Shown in pieces: positions 5,288 through 12,667 of a stretch of 12,667 bases of DNA. Within the stretch, counting starts at the first letter, position 1, and each line of letters starts with the position of its first letter. Source of the DNA: an uncultured Opitutia bacterium (GTDB lineage: Bacteria > Verrucomicrobiota > Verrucomicrobiia > Opitutales > UBA953); assembly GCA_903957465.1 (NCBI GenBank), contig CAJBPJ010000013.1:1-12667 (forward strand), read 5' to 3'. The translations under genes were made by a program, and so were the position numbers. The notes under the pieces were generated by a model. That model was not told the origin of the DNA. It ran no database searches and saw only the letters and a program-made list of their open reading frames with translations.

Positions 5288-6799
5288 ATGGTCAAAGACA
5301 TCGTCATTCTCGGTGGAGGAACTGCTGGCTTCATGATGGCCATCAGTCTGCGTACGCGTTTGCCCGAGATGCGCGTGCGCCTCGTGCGTAGTCCGACGAT
5401 TGGTATTATTGGTGTAGGCGAGGGGAGTACCACAGATTTGCCTGCATTCTTTCACGGCTATCTCGGGATTCCACCCGACGAATTTTATCGGGAGGTAAAG
5501 CCATCACTTAAGTTAGGCATCAAATTTATTTGGGGATCAGGCGATGCCTACCATTATGGTTTTTCGGGCGCACTGCGTCAGCACATCCAAGAGACAGCAC
5601 TCCCTGTCGGCTTTCTGTGTGACAAGACTCTCTCAGGTGCGGATATGAGTTCAGCATTGATGGAGCACGGTAAGGTTTTCTTACAGCATGCGGAAGGTCG
5701 CTGGCCCGACGTGCGCCATACCGTTGGTTACCATATCGAGAATGCCGAACTCGTCCCCTGGCTAGAGAAGCACGCTGCGCGTCTAGGTGTTGAAGTTATT
5801 GATGGCGATTTAGCGTCTGTCGTTCGCAAGGGCGATAGTATCACTTCAATCCACCTCGCCGATGGGCATGAACTCGCCGCAGATTTCTTCGTCGATGCTT
5901 CCGGTTTCCGTTCCGAACTTCTCGGCAAGGCGATGGGTGTACCTTTTGTGAGTTATGCCGACAGTTTAATCTGTGACCGCGCTGTCGTGGGTGGCTGGGT
6001 TCGAACCGATGAGCCCATTTTACCTTATACGACAGCGGAAACGATGGATGCTGGTTGGGCCTGGCAAATTGAGCATCCCGGGCGGATCAACCGCGGGTAT
6101 GTCTATTGCTCCAAGTTTATCACAGATGCGGCTGCTGAAGCTGAATTCCGCGCGAAGAATCCTAAAGTGGGCCCCACACGGGTTGTGCCTTTTGTGCCGG
6201 GCCGCTATGCGCAGCAATGGGTCGGCAATGTTTATGCGGTGGGTAACTCATCGGGCTTCGTTGAGCCTTTAGAAGCAACGTCGCTTCTCGTGATTGCCCA
6301 CGAATGTCGTTTCCTCTGCGGTGCGCTTGCAGAATCTGGAGGCGAAGTCGGTCCTGAGTTACGTAGCTCTATCGATCGCACGCTTGGTCGTTTGTGGGAT
6401 GAGATCCGTGACTTCTTAGCCGTCCATTATCGATTCAACCGTCGACTGAATACGCCTTTCTGGAAGCACTGTCATAAACATGTCGCCTTGCACGGAGCTC
6501 AGCGCTGGGTCGACTTCTATGGCGAAAATGGTCCGACACTGGTTGCGGAGACCGATCTGCTTGCGCCCGTGCAGAGTGTTTTCCATCTCGAGGGCGTTTG
6601 GACGCACTTAGTTGGTATGCAAGTTCCCCATGCGCGAGCTGAGCGCGCAACGGCCGCCGAACGCGCAGCATGGGCTAATCATACAGCGTCCAACCTTGCA
6701 CAGGCGAAGACGCATGGTCTGACAGTTGAAGAGACGCTCGCGGTGCTTCAGGATCCACGTTGGACGTGGACTCCTGGGTTCTATGCGCTTCGCCGCTGA
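5288..6799 (+). CDS. Flavin-dependent tryptophan halogenase family protein
   Basis: This 503-residue cytoplasmic protein belongs to the FADH2-dependent halogenase family, which uses O2 and chloride or bromide to halogenate tryptophan or other electron-rich aromatics with help from a flavin reductase. The FAD dinucleotide motif GGGTAG is at residues 9-14 and the early VGEGST segment at 43-48. Lys79 in LGIKF corresponds to the catalytic lysine (Lys79 in PrnA). The tryptophan motif W-x-W-x-I is at 257-261 (WAWQI, then E where P is usual). FVEPLEATS (324-332) carries the expected catalytic-loop Glu (329), with Ala where Ser is common. YRFNRRLNTPFWKHC (381-395) is also family-like. The substrate cannot be told; relatives in marine sugar degraders often have unknown substrates. 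No reductase gene is in the window. It begins a co-directional run with glycosyltransferase, ThuA and cytochrome genes. No Shine-Dalgarno is visible; the ATG is fixed by the Rossmann strand right after it. Confidence 0.92.
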   Translation: MVKDIVILGGGTAGFMMAISLRTRLPEMRVRLVRSPTIGIIGVGEGSTTDLPAFFHGYLGIPPDEFYREVKPSLKLGIKFIWGSGDAYHYGFSGALRQHIQETALPVGFLCDKTLSGADMSSALMEHGKVFLQHAEGRWPDVRHTVGYHIENAELVPWLEKHAARLGVEVIDGDLASVVRKGDSITSIHLADGHELAADFFVDASGFRSELLGKAMGVPFVSYADSLICDRAVVGGWVRTDEPILPYTTAETMDAGWAWQIEHPGRINRGYVYCSKFITDAAAEAEFRAKNPKVGPTRVVPFVPGRYAQQWVGNVYAVGNSSGFVEPLEATSLLVIAHECRFLCGALAESGGEVGPELRSSIDRTLGRLWDEIRDFLAVHYRFNRRLNTPFWKHCHKHVALHGAQRWVDFYGENGPTLVAETDLLAPVQSVFHLEGVWTHLVGMQVPHARAERATAAERAAWANHTASNLAQAKTHGLTVEETLAVLQDPRWTWTPGFYALRR

Positions 6800-6851
6800 T
6801 TTGCCTAAAGCATTGTCGGCAAGCTAAGAATCACCCACGCTGAGTATACGC

Positions 6852-7583
6852 ATGGCGACATTCCTTTGCATGAAGTGGGGCAAAAAGTATGGGCCCGAAT
6901 ATGTTAATCGGCTGCATGCCATGGTTTCGCGTCATATGTCCGGCGCCTTTCGTTTCGTTTGCCTAACGGATGATACGACAGGCCTGAACGCCGGTATCGA
7001 AACATTCCCTATCCCGAGTCTTCAATTGCCACCCGGAAGCCCCGAGCGCGGTTGGACAAAACTGGTGTCATTTTCTCCCGACCTCGTTGCGCCTGGTGGA
7101 CCTCAACTCAAAGGGCCAGTACTCTTTTTAGACATCGATATCGTGATTGTCGGAAAGCTGGATGAATTTTTCCAGCAACCGGGAGATTTTGTGATTATCC
7201 GCGATTGGTCGAAGGGGCACTATACTGGGAACTCATCGGTTTACCGGTGGACGGCTGGGGCGCATGCCGACGTGCTTGACCACTTCCGTGCCAATCTCGA
7301 TGCCGTACGCAAACTCCACCGCAATGAGCAGGAGTACCTGACTGCTTACCTTACCACTCAAAATAAAGTTACTTATTGGCCGGAAGCCTGGTGCCGCAGC
7401 TTTAAGCGCCATTGTGTGAAATGGTTCCCATTTTCACTTTTCCAAGCTCCAGAAATTCCTGCAGATGCCCGTATCATTGTATTCCATGGGTTGCCGAATC
7501 CGCCGGACGCTTTGGTCGGTCGAAGTGGTAAGTGGTACCGTCGCGTTTTACCGACGCCTTGGATTGCGCAGCACTGGAGATAA
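6852..7583 (+). CDS. Glycosyltransferase-like protein with a DxD motif
   Basis: This 243-residue protein looks like a small nucleotide-sugar glycosyltransferase of the GT-A fold. The N-terminal strand and helix (residues 1-40, ending VCLTD) fit the nucleotide-binding half, and LFLDIDIVIVG (91-101) holds DID at 94-96, the place of the metal- and sugar-nucleotide-binding DxD. NSSV(Y) after HYTG and NEQEYLT further on resemble acceptor-side elements of GT8-like proteins. There is no signal peptide or membrane segment, so it should act in the cytoplasm. It starts 52 bp after the halogenase and ends 36 bp before the ThuA gene, consistent with one transcript. A glycosylation step on a halogenated or other small molecule, or on a surface glycan, would fit, but nothing in the sequence fixes donor or acceptor. 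Confidence 0.75.
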   Translation: MATFLCMKWGKKYGPEYVNRLHAMVSRHMSGAFRFVCLTDDTTGLNAGIETFPIPSLQLPPGSPERGWTKLVSFSPDLVAPGGPQLKGPVLFLDIDIVIVGKLDEFFQQPGDFVIIRDWSKGHYTGNSSVYRWTAGAHADVLDHFRANLDAVRKLHRNEQEYLTAYLTTQNKVTYWPEAWCRSFKRHCVKWFPFSLFQAPEIPADARIIVFHGLPNPPDALVGRSGKWYRRVLPTPWIAQHWR

Positions 7584-7619
7584 TTTGGAACTGACCCCAT
7601 TTCTCTCTGTTTGAATCAA

Positions 7620-8609
7620 ATGCGCTTCTTCCGTCCACTTATTGCCGCTTTTTGTCTTTCCGCCTGTTTGTATGGTGCTGAGTCGGGACCCGGTTGGGTC
7701 TCCTTCGGGCCTGTAGATGGGCGCAAGGTCGTTCTCCTCGCGGGGGACGAGGAATACCGATCCGAAGAATCCTTACCCATGCTGGCGCAGGTACTCGCGA
7801 AACACGGCATGCGCTGCACTGTGCTCTTTTCTCATGATGCCGACGGTACCATTAATCCCAATAATGCAGAATTGCTGGGTGCTCCTGAGAAGATGGAGGG
7901 AGCTGAATTGTTTATTTTAGGACTTCGGTTCCGTCGCTGGTCCGATGCAGATATGGCACGTTTTGATGCCGCTATGCAGCGCGGTGTGCCGGTCATTGCC
8001 TTACGTACGAGCACGCATGCATTTCAGTTTAAAGGGGGTCGCTTTCTGAACTACAATCAGTTCGGGCCTCAGGTGCTCGGCGCGGGTTGGATTAGCCACT
8101 GGGGGCACCATGCTGTTGAAGCGACCCGTACATCTGTTGAATCAAGTCATGCATCGCACCCAATTCTAAGAGGTGTCGGCGAAATTTTTGGGAAGACAGA
8201 TGTGTACGAAGTCTACCCTCCAGCTGACGCACAGATTCTTCTCCGCGGGAATGTACTCGTCGACATGAGTCCGCAGGCAGCACTTTCCACCAAATCAAAA
8301 AAACGTAGTACGGATAAAGTTGAGCAACCCGTGAATCAACCAGCGATGCCCGTCGCTTGGATTCGTGAATTTCCCCGACCCAACGGCGTTAAGCAGCGCG
8401 TATTTTGCACCACGATGGCCTCGGCGTCGGATTTGGTAGACGTCAGTTTGCGCCGCTTGATTGTGAATGCTAGCTACTGGGGTCTAGGTCTCGAGGTGCC
8501 CGCGAGTGCCGACGTTGAGCCCGTTGGAGTTTATAAGCCAACGGATTATGCCTTTAACCGCTTCCGCAAAGGCGTGAAGGCTGCGGACTTTATTCCTGCA
8601 AATAAATAA
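7620..8609 (+). CDS. ThuA-domain protein, exported, possibly a lipoprotein
   Basis: This 329-residue protein has the ThuA fold (class I glutamine amidotransferase-like), linked in PVC bacteria to catabolism of sugars and sugar derivatives; its reaction is not established. KVVLLAGDEEYRSEESLPML, starting near residue 36, is the typical first strand and helix; LFILGLRFRRWSD, ALRTSTHAF, SHASHPILRGV and the late PVAWIREF and FCTTMA segments also fit. I chose ATG 7620 over the in-frame TTG at 7611 because it gives a clean signal sequence (MRFFRPLIAAF). LSAC at residues 13-16 satisfies a lipobox, so lipid anchoring at Cys16 is possible; ordinary signal peptidase I cleavage is the alternative. The catalytic Cys of true amidotransferases is not evident, as is usual for ThuA. 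The gene ends 8 bp before the cytochrome gene; such pairs are common in this phylum. Confidence 0.88.
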   Translation: MRFFRPLIAAFCLSACLYGAESGPGWVSFGPVDGRKVVLLAGDEEYRSEESLPMLAQVLAKHGMRCTVLFSHDADGTINPNNAELLGAPEKMEGAELFILGLRFRRWSDADMARFDAAMQRGVPVIALRTSTHAFQFKGGRFLNYNQFGPQVLGAGWISHWGHHAVEATRTSVESSHASHPILRGVGEIFGKTDVYEVYPPADAQILLRGNVLVDMSPQAALSTKSKKRSTDKVEQPVNQPAMPVAWIREFPRPNGVKQRVFCTTMASASDLVDVSLRRLIVNASYWGLGLEVPASADVEPVGVYKPTDYAFNRFRKGVKAADFIPANK

Positions 8610-8617
8610 TAGTTTTT

Positions 8618-11600
8618 ATGCGTTTTTTAAGCCTCGCCCTGATTGTCTGTAGTTCGGCATTTGCCGAACAAGTTTCAGGTCCTGCGTTGGTTCTGCGTAA
8701 AGGCGATCACATCGCTTTCGTTGGGGCAGGGGCCATGGAGGCGGAACAACATACCGCCTGGCTCGAAACATTGATCCATGTCGCGTATGCCGACAAGGAA
8801 TGTGTCTTCCGTAATCTTGCGTATACAGGGGATGAGGTTGCAGCACGGCCTCGGAGCGAGGGCGTACCTAGCCTTAGCTACTTCCTGGATATGAAGCCTG
8901 GAACGGTTACGCTTCCTCATGGAAATGGAAAAATTGTCTACCATGCAGGCGCTGATTTCCATGCAAGTGTCATTATTGCTCAATGGGGGTTTAATGAGTC
9001 CTTTGCCGGCCAAGCCGGTTTGAAACAATTCAAGCAAGACCTTGGCCGTTGGGTGGCAGAGCGATCGGCAGCTGATTATGGACAAGGAAAACCTCGAATT
9101 GTTTTGGTCACACCTTTGGCCCAGCAGGTCTCTGCGGGTGGTCCTGATCTGAACGTCAATCTTGCACTCTATGCTCAAGCGGTCCGTGAGGTTGCTGCGG
9201 AGAAAAGCATTCCATGTGTAGATCTCTTCTCACATTCACTGCGCGTCTTCAAGGCGCAAGGACCGGCGGATTTGACGATCAACGGCATTCGTTTGAATGA
9301 TGCAGGCGATCGAAAAATTGCCCCAGGATATTTCCAGTTACTTTTCGGTAAAGCTGCGCCTGGAGTTGATAACGCTTTGGTTGCCCGCGTTCGTTCGGCA
9401 ATTTTAGAAAAGAACCGTCAGTGGTTCTTGCGCTTCCGCACCGTTGACCAATTCAATATTTACGGTGAACGCTCCCGCATTCTCTATGGTTCTGCCAAGG
9501 ACCCTAAAGTTAAGTTCAGCAACGCGATAACAATGGGCCAAGAGTTGTCGCAGCGCGATGTGCTTACTGCGAATGGTGATCGGATGATTTGGGCAGCAGC
9601 TCAGGGCAAAAAAGATACCCCGACGCTTTTGCCTTTACCCCCTGTCGGCCTCGTCGATGCAAATATGCCGGCTAAAGACTACCTTACAGGTGAGGCCACG
9701 ATTCCGTACTTAAAACTGCCTGAGGGTTGTAAAATTGAGTTGGTGGCCGATGAGACGACTATACCAGAGTTGATCAATCCCGTGCAAATGGGGTTTGACC
9801 CGAAAGGACGTCTCTGGGTCGCGGTTTGGCCAACCTATCCAGGGCCACGACCGACTGAAAAACGGAACGACAAATTACTCGTCCTCGATCTTGATTCCAA
9901 GACTGGCAAAGTCGCGCGCACGACTATTTTTCGCGACGGCCTTTCTTGCCCAACCGGTTTTCAGTTTTACAAGGGTGGCGTCTTACTGATGCAGGCGCCC
10001 AACCTGTGGTGGGTTCGTGATACCGATGGTGATGGCCATGGTGAAACTGTTGAGAGGTTGGTGCAAGGGATGGACTCGGCTGACTCTCACCATAGCGCGA
10101 ATTCATTATGCCGTGAGCCGGGTGGCGCTATTTATCTTAGCGACGGAGTATTTCACCGCACTTCGGTTGAGTCACCTTGGGGGCTCATTCGCAATCAAGA
10201 CGGCTGTATTTACCGTTATGAACCTAATACGGGTAAATTCGGGCGACATGCTGCTTACGGTTTTGCGAATCCCCATGGTCGCGTGTTTGACTACTGGGGT
10301 AACGATTTGATTACCGATGGTACGGGTAATCAAAATTATTTTGGTCCCGCATTTTCAGGTCATCTCGATAAAGGCAAGCATCGTGAGATGCGGCAGTTCT
10401 GGGACCGTCCGTCTCGACCTTCGGCGGCAAACGGTTTGATTAGCAGCCGTCACTTTCCAGACGACTGGCAAGGTCAGTTCCTCAGTTGCAATGTCATTGG
10501 CTACCAAGGAATTTTCCGTGTGAAGATGTCGGAGGTGGGTTCGGGTGTTCAGGGGCAGACCTTGCCTGACGGTTTAGTTCAAGGCGATGTCAGTAAGGTC
10601 CCGCATTTTCGCCCGGTCGCTGTTTCCGTCGCACCCGATGGCTCCATTTATGTCTTGGACTGGTGTCAGCATCTCATCGGCCACCTCCAGCACCACTTGC
10701 GCGATCCCAATCGCGACCATGGGCATGGCCGTATCTACCGTATCACCTATCCGTCTAGACCCTTGCTCGTACCCAAGGCAATTGCAGGACAGTCTATACC
10801 CGCGCTGCTTGAATTACTGAAGGAGCCTGAAGATGATGTCCGACTCCGTGCTAAACTCGAACTCGAGACACGTCCAGCCCGCGAGGTCATCGCTGCTGCG
10901 CAAAAATGGGAGCGCGGACTTGACGTTAAAGACCCTAGCTACGAGCACCATCGCCTAGAGGCATTGTGGGTGCACCAATGGTTCGATACGGTGAATATCG
11001 ATTTGCTGGATGCAGTCTTAAAGTCGCCCGAGCCACGTGCGCGTGCACAAGCCGTGCGGGTTTTAGGTTATTGGCGCGATCGTGTGCCCAATGTATTGGA
11101 TCGCTTGGAGGTTGCTGTGAAAGACGTACACCCGCGCGTACGACTCGAGGTGGTCCGCGTCTGCAGTTTCTTTGGGGAAGTGGATGCCTTGCGCGCTCTC
11201 CAAATTTCACAGTACGTTGTCCAAGATAAAGACGACTACATCCAGTACTGTCTCCGGGAGACGGCAGTGCAGTTGAGCACATTTGATGCGGCAAAGTCGC
11301 TGGCAAAAGAGGTGCTCGCGTATGCGCGCGAGTCTGCGGAGACCAAGCCTCCCTATTGGTTATCGAATGAGAATCGGGAGCTTTGGGAATTAGGTCGGCA
11401 AATTTATTCACGCGACGCATCGTGCATGACGTGTCACCAGAAAGACGGTAACGGGCTTCCACCCGCATTCCCCCCGCTCAGTGGATCAGAATGGCTCCAA
11501 GGTTCAGATGAACGTCTTATTAAGATTGTTCTCAACGGCTTAGCAGGGCCGATTGAAGTTAAGCAGAAGGCGTATAGCCCGGAAACAGGTACACCACCGA

Positions 11601-11806
11601 TGCCCGCGCTTCGTGAGCTACTGTCAGATCGGGAGATTGTTGCCGTCCTTGTTTACGTCCGTAACGCCTTGGGTAATCGTTTACCGATTGTTCCTGAAGC
11701 CACTGTAGCCAAGGTGCGTGCGCAGACAAAGGACCGTTCGACATTTTGGACGGCCGAGGAATTGCTGAAAGCGCATCCGATGCCCGTCCGCAAATCTGGA
11801 AAGTAA
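8618..11806 (+). CDS. PVC-type multidomain c-type cytochrome: SGNH-like, dehydrogenase-type propeller, HEAT-like, heme domain
   Basis: This is a 1062-residue exported protein with a signal peptide cleaved near AFA-EQ (residues 14-18). An SGNH-hydrolase-like domain spans about 23-270, then a propeller of the 'putative membrane-bound dehydrogenase' type spans about 365-710 (QMGFDPKGRLWVAVWPTYPG, LYLSDG-like and LDW segments). Helical HEAT-like repeats cover about 720-900, and a c-type cytochrome domain holds one heme site CMTCH (936-940) with a likely distal ligand Met995 in GTPPMPA. This architecture is typical of Planctomycetota and Verrucomicrobiota; it probably oxidises a sugar or derivative in the periplasm and passes electrons to heme, but substrates are unknown. 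The SGNH part lacks the Ser (VGAGAM at 35-40) and the His (GIRLNDAG at 223-230) expected of an active hydrolase. It follows the ThuA gene by 8 bp and ends 3 bp before the convergent gene. Confidence 0.9.
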   Translation: MRFLSLALIVCSSAFAEQVSGPALVLRKGDHIAFVGAGAMEAEQHTAWLETLIHVAYADKECVFRNLAYTGDEVAARPRSEGVPSLSYFLDMKPGTVTLPHGNGKIVYHAGADFHASVIIAQWGFNESFAGQAGLKQFKQDLGRWVAERSAADYGQGKPRIVLVTPLAQQVSAGGPDLNVNLALYAQAVREVAAEKSIPCVDLFSHSLRVFKAQGPADLTINGIRLNDAGDRKIAPGYFQLLFGKAAPGVDNALVARVRSAILEKNRQWFLRFRTVDQFNIYGERSRILYGSAKDPKVKFSNAITMGQELSQRDVLTANGDRMIWAAAQGKKDTPTLLPLPPVGLVDANMPAKDYLTGEATIPYLKLPEGCKIELVADETTIPELINPVQMGFDPKGRLWVAVWPTYPGPRPTEKRNDKLLVLDLDSKTGKVARTTIFRDGLSCPTGFQFYKGGVLLMQAPNLWWVRDTDGDGHGETVERLVQGMDSADSHHSANSLCREPGGAIYLSDGVFHRTSVESPWGLIRNQDGCIYRYEPNTGKFGRHAAYGFANPHGRVFDYWGNDLITDGTGNQNYFGPAFSGHLDKGKHREMRQFWDRPSRPSAANGLISSRHFPDDWQGQFLSCNVIGYQGIFRVKMSEVGSGVQGQTLPDGLVQGDVSKVPHFRPVAVSVAPDGSIYVLDWCQHLIGHLQHHLRDPNRDHGHGRIYRITYPSRPLLVPKAIAGQSIPALLELLKEPEDDVRLRAKLELETRPAREVIAAAQKWERGLDVKDPSYEHHRLEALWVHQWFDTVNIDLLDAVLKSPEPRARAQAVRVLGYWRDRVPNVLDRLEVAVKDVHPRVRLEVVRVCSFFGEVDALRALQISQYVVQDKDDYIQYCLRETAVQLSTFDAAKSLAKEVLAYARESAETKPPYWLSNENRELWELGRQIYSRDASCMTCHQKDGNGLPPAFPPLSGSEWLQGSDERLIKIVLNGLAGPIEVKQKAYSPETGTPPMPALRELLSDREIVAVLVYVRNALGNRLPIVPEATVAKVRAQTKDRSTFWTAEELLKAHPMPVRKSGK

Positions 11807-11809
11807 CCT

Positions 11810-12667
11810 TTAGGCCTTCGCTTCGCCTTCTTCAGCTTCGGAACCAGGTTTGTCAGCGGCCGCATCTTCATCGGCAACTTTCTTGGCATCGGCAGCTGTT
11901 TGAATGACGGGCTGCGCGTGTAGCGTGCCGTTGGGCAACTTGGCGACAAAGCCTTGGGCAATGAGGAAGAGAATATCTGTCGCCGCCAACTTGGTTTCTT
12001 CTTCGTTGTTTTTGTCGGTTAGAATGCGTGCAGCCAACTGACTCGCATTCATACCTGGCTTTTTATCAAGTTCGGCAAAAATTCGGGTCATGCTTGCAGA
12101 GAAGGTTGTACGGTCGTCGCGACAGCGGCGGCGGACTCCGCAAACATAGGTGATACCTTTCGATCCGCGCTTATAGAGATGGAAGCCTTCTTTGCGGAGG
12201 CGACCGCGGATACCATTGGCCGTTGAGAGGGGGAAGAGGCGCTGCTCTTCAATCAACCAGAGCACGGAGTCGCGCAGAGGGCCTACAGGCATCTCCGCGA
12301 TGAGACGTCCGGCAAAGCGTACCCACGGTAGTTCGCGAACAGCGGTCTCGCGTCGGTGTGCGAGCAAGAAAGCTTTGGCAGCGTCCAGTGACTCGAGTTT
12401 TTCTGGCTCACCTTCTTGCCGGTCCTTGGGTACGTAGTGAAGTTGGCGGGAGAGGGATTGGATCCAAGCAGCTACCACTTCGGGTTCACGCACCATTTCG
12501 ATGGATGCTTTGAAACGATCGAACGACATTGCGCTAAAGTAACGCGAGTGGTGTTCACGAATGCGACGCATCCAGTCATGGTGATTCGGGGCGCCTAAAA
12601 TTTCGCGTGTCTGGGGGCAACGTCCCACCATTTGGAAATTCCCCTTGGGTGCTTCGACTTCAACTTC
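11810..12667 (-). CDS. Conserved-looking hypothetical protein with winged-helix-like C-terminal part, start beyond the window
   Basis: I do not recognise this family. The frame is open to the right edge (285 residues seen); although an ATG lies at 12631-12629, the twelve codons before it continue in frame without a stop and read EVEVEAPKGNFQ, so the true start is probably outside. Visible parts: RCPQTREILGAPNHHDWMR just after that ATG, a helical middle, a basic stretch (GIRGRLRKEGFHLYKRGSKG, then VCGVRRRCRD), a segment NASQLAARIL with following helices and FVAKLPNGTL that looks like a winged helix, and a C-terminal tail rich in Ala, Asp and Glu. The basic middle plus winged-helix-like part suggests nucleic-acid binding, which is inference. 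It is convergent with the cytochrome gene, with 3 bp between stop codons, leaving no space for a terminator. No signal peptide is visible in this part. Confidence 0.7.
   Translation of the reverse strand, partial: EVEVEAPKGNFQMVGRCPQTREILGAPNHHDWMRRIREHHSRYFSAMSFDRFKASIEMVREPEVVAAWIQSLSRQLHYVPKDRQEGEPEKLESLDAAKAFLLAHRRETAVRELPWVRFAGRLIAEMPVGPLRDSVLWLIEEQRLFPLSTANGIRGRLRKEGFHLYKRGSKGITYVCGVRRRCRDDRTTFSASMTRIFAELDKKPGMNASQLAARILTDKNNEEETKLAATDILFLIAQGFVAKLPNGTLHAQPVIQTAADAKKVADEDAAADKPGSEAEEGEAKA

Noticed and set aside
6801..6822. Hairpin TTGCC/GGCAA after the halogenase gene as a terminator
   Set aside because: Only 5 bp of stem with a 12-base loop and no T-run; likely chance.
7611..7613. TTG start for the ThuA gene
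   Set aside because: The ATG at 7620 is in frame, gives a better signal peptide, and no ribosome binding site favours the TTG.
8675..9178. 167-residue minus-strand open frame inside the cytochrome gene
   Set aside because: It lies wholly within the plus-strand SGNH-like coding region, which has clear family features; no domain is recognisable in the antisense frame.
10935..11468. 177-residue minus-strand open frame inside the cytochrome gene
   Set aside because: Antisense to the HEAT-like and heme domains; composition is an Arg/Pro-rich shadow of the real gene.

Overview
The window looks like a chromosomal segment from a Verrucomicrobiota bacterium, most likely of the Opitutae type. The main evidence is a 'PVC-type' fusion protein (SGNH-like, dehydrogenase-type propeller, HEAT-like, CxxCH cytochrome), a secreted ThuA-like protein beside it, a DUF2851 protein, a HAF-repeat autotransporter, and no clear Shine-Dalgarno sequence before any visible start codon. 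The placement rests on gene content only.

Layout. A 5'-complete but window-truncated DUF2851 gene runs leftward out of the window (1-584, minus). After about 110 bp comes a complete tRNA-Ser(UGA) with an encoded CCA (693-780). The tRNA 3' end starts a 59-bp direct repeat (762-820) that recurs 175 bp downstream (937-995) with one mismatch. A shorter copy lies at 1021-1040, an inverted relative at 864-894, and a long degenerate copy at 2889-2992. The two longest repeat copies, in the same orientation, bracket one secreted sialidase-like gene (1047-2798, minus), so that gene looks like a cassette at a tRNA locus.

To the right are five co-directional plus-strand genes: the HAF-repeat autotransporter (3113-5188), a flavin-dependent tryptophan-halogenase-family protein (5288-6799), a small DxD glycosyltransferase-like protein (6852-7583), a ThuA-domain protein with a possible lipobox (7620-8609) and the 1062-residue PVC-type multidomain c-type cytochrome (8618-11806). 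The last four have gaps of 52, 36 and 8 bp and could be one transcript. A final minus-strand gene (11810-12667, running out of the window) is convergent and ends 3 bp from the cytochrome gene. It has no recognisable family but has a winged-helix-like C-terminal part.

How the genes might work together. The sialidase-like protein, ThuA protein and cytochrome fusion all carry export signals and fit periplasmic or surface sugar catabolism. The halogenase and glycosyltransferase appear cytoplasmic and could modify a small molecule or a glycan. Whether the halogenase-to-cytochrome run is a functional pathway or just neighbouring genes cannot be settled from sequence alone. The strongest unexplained structure is the tRNA-Ser-derived repeat family around the sialidase gene.
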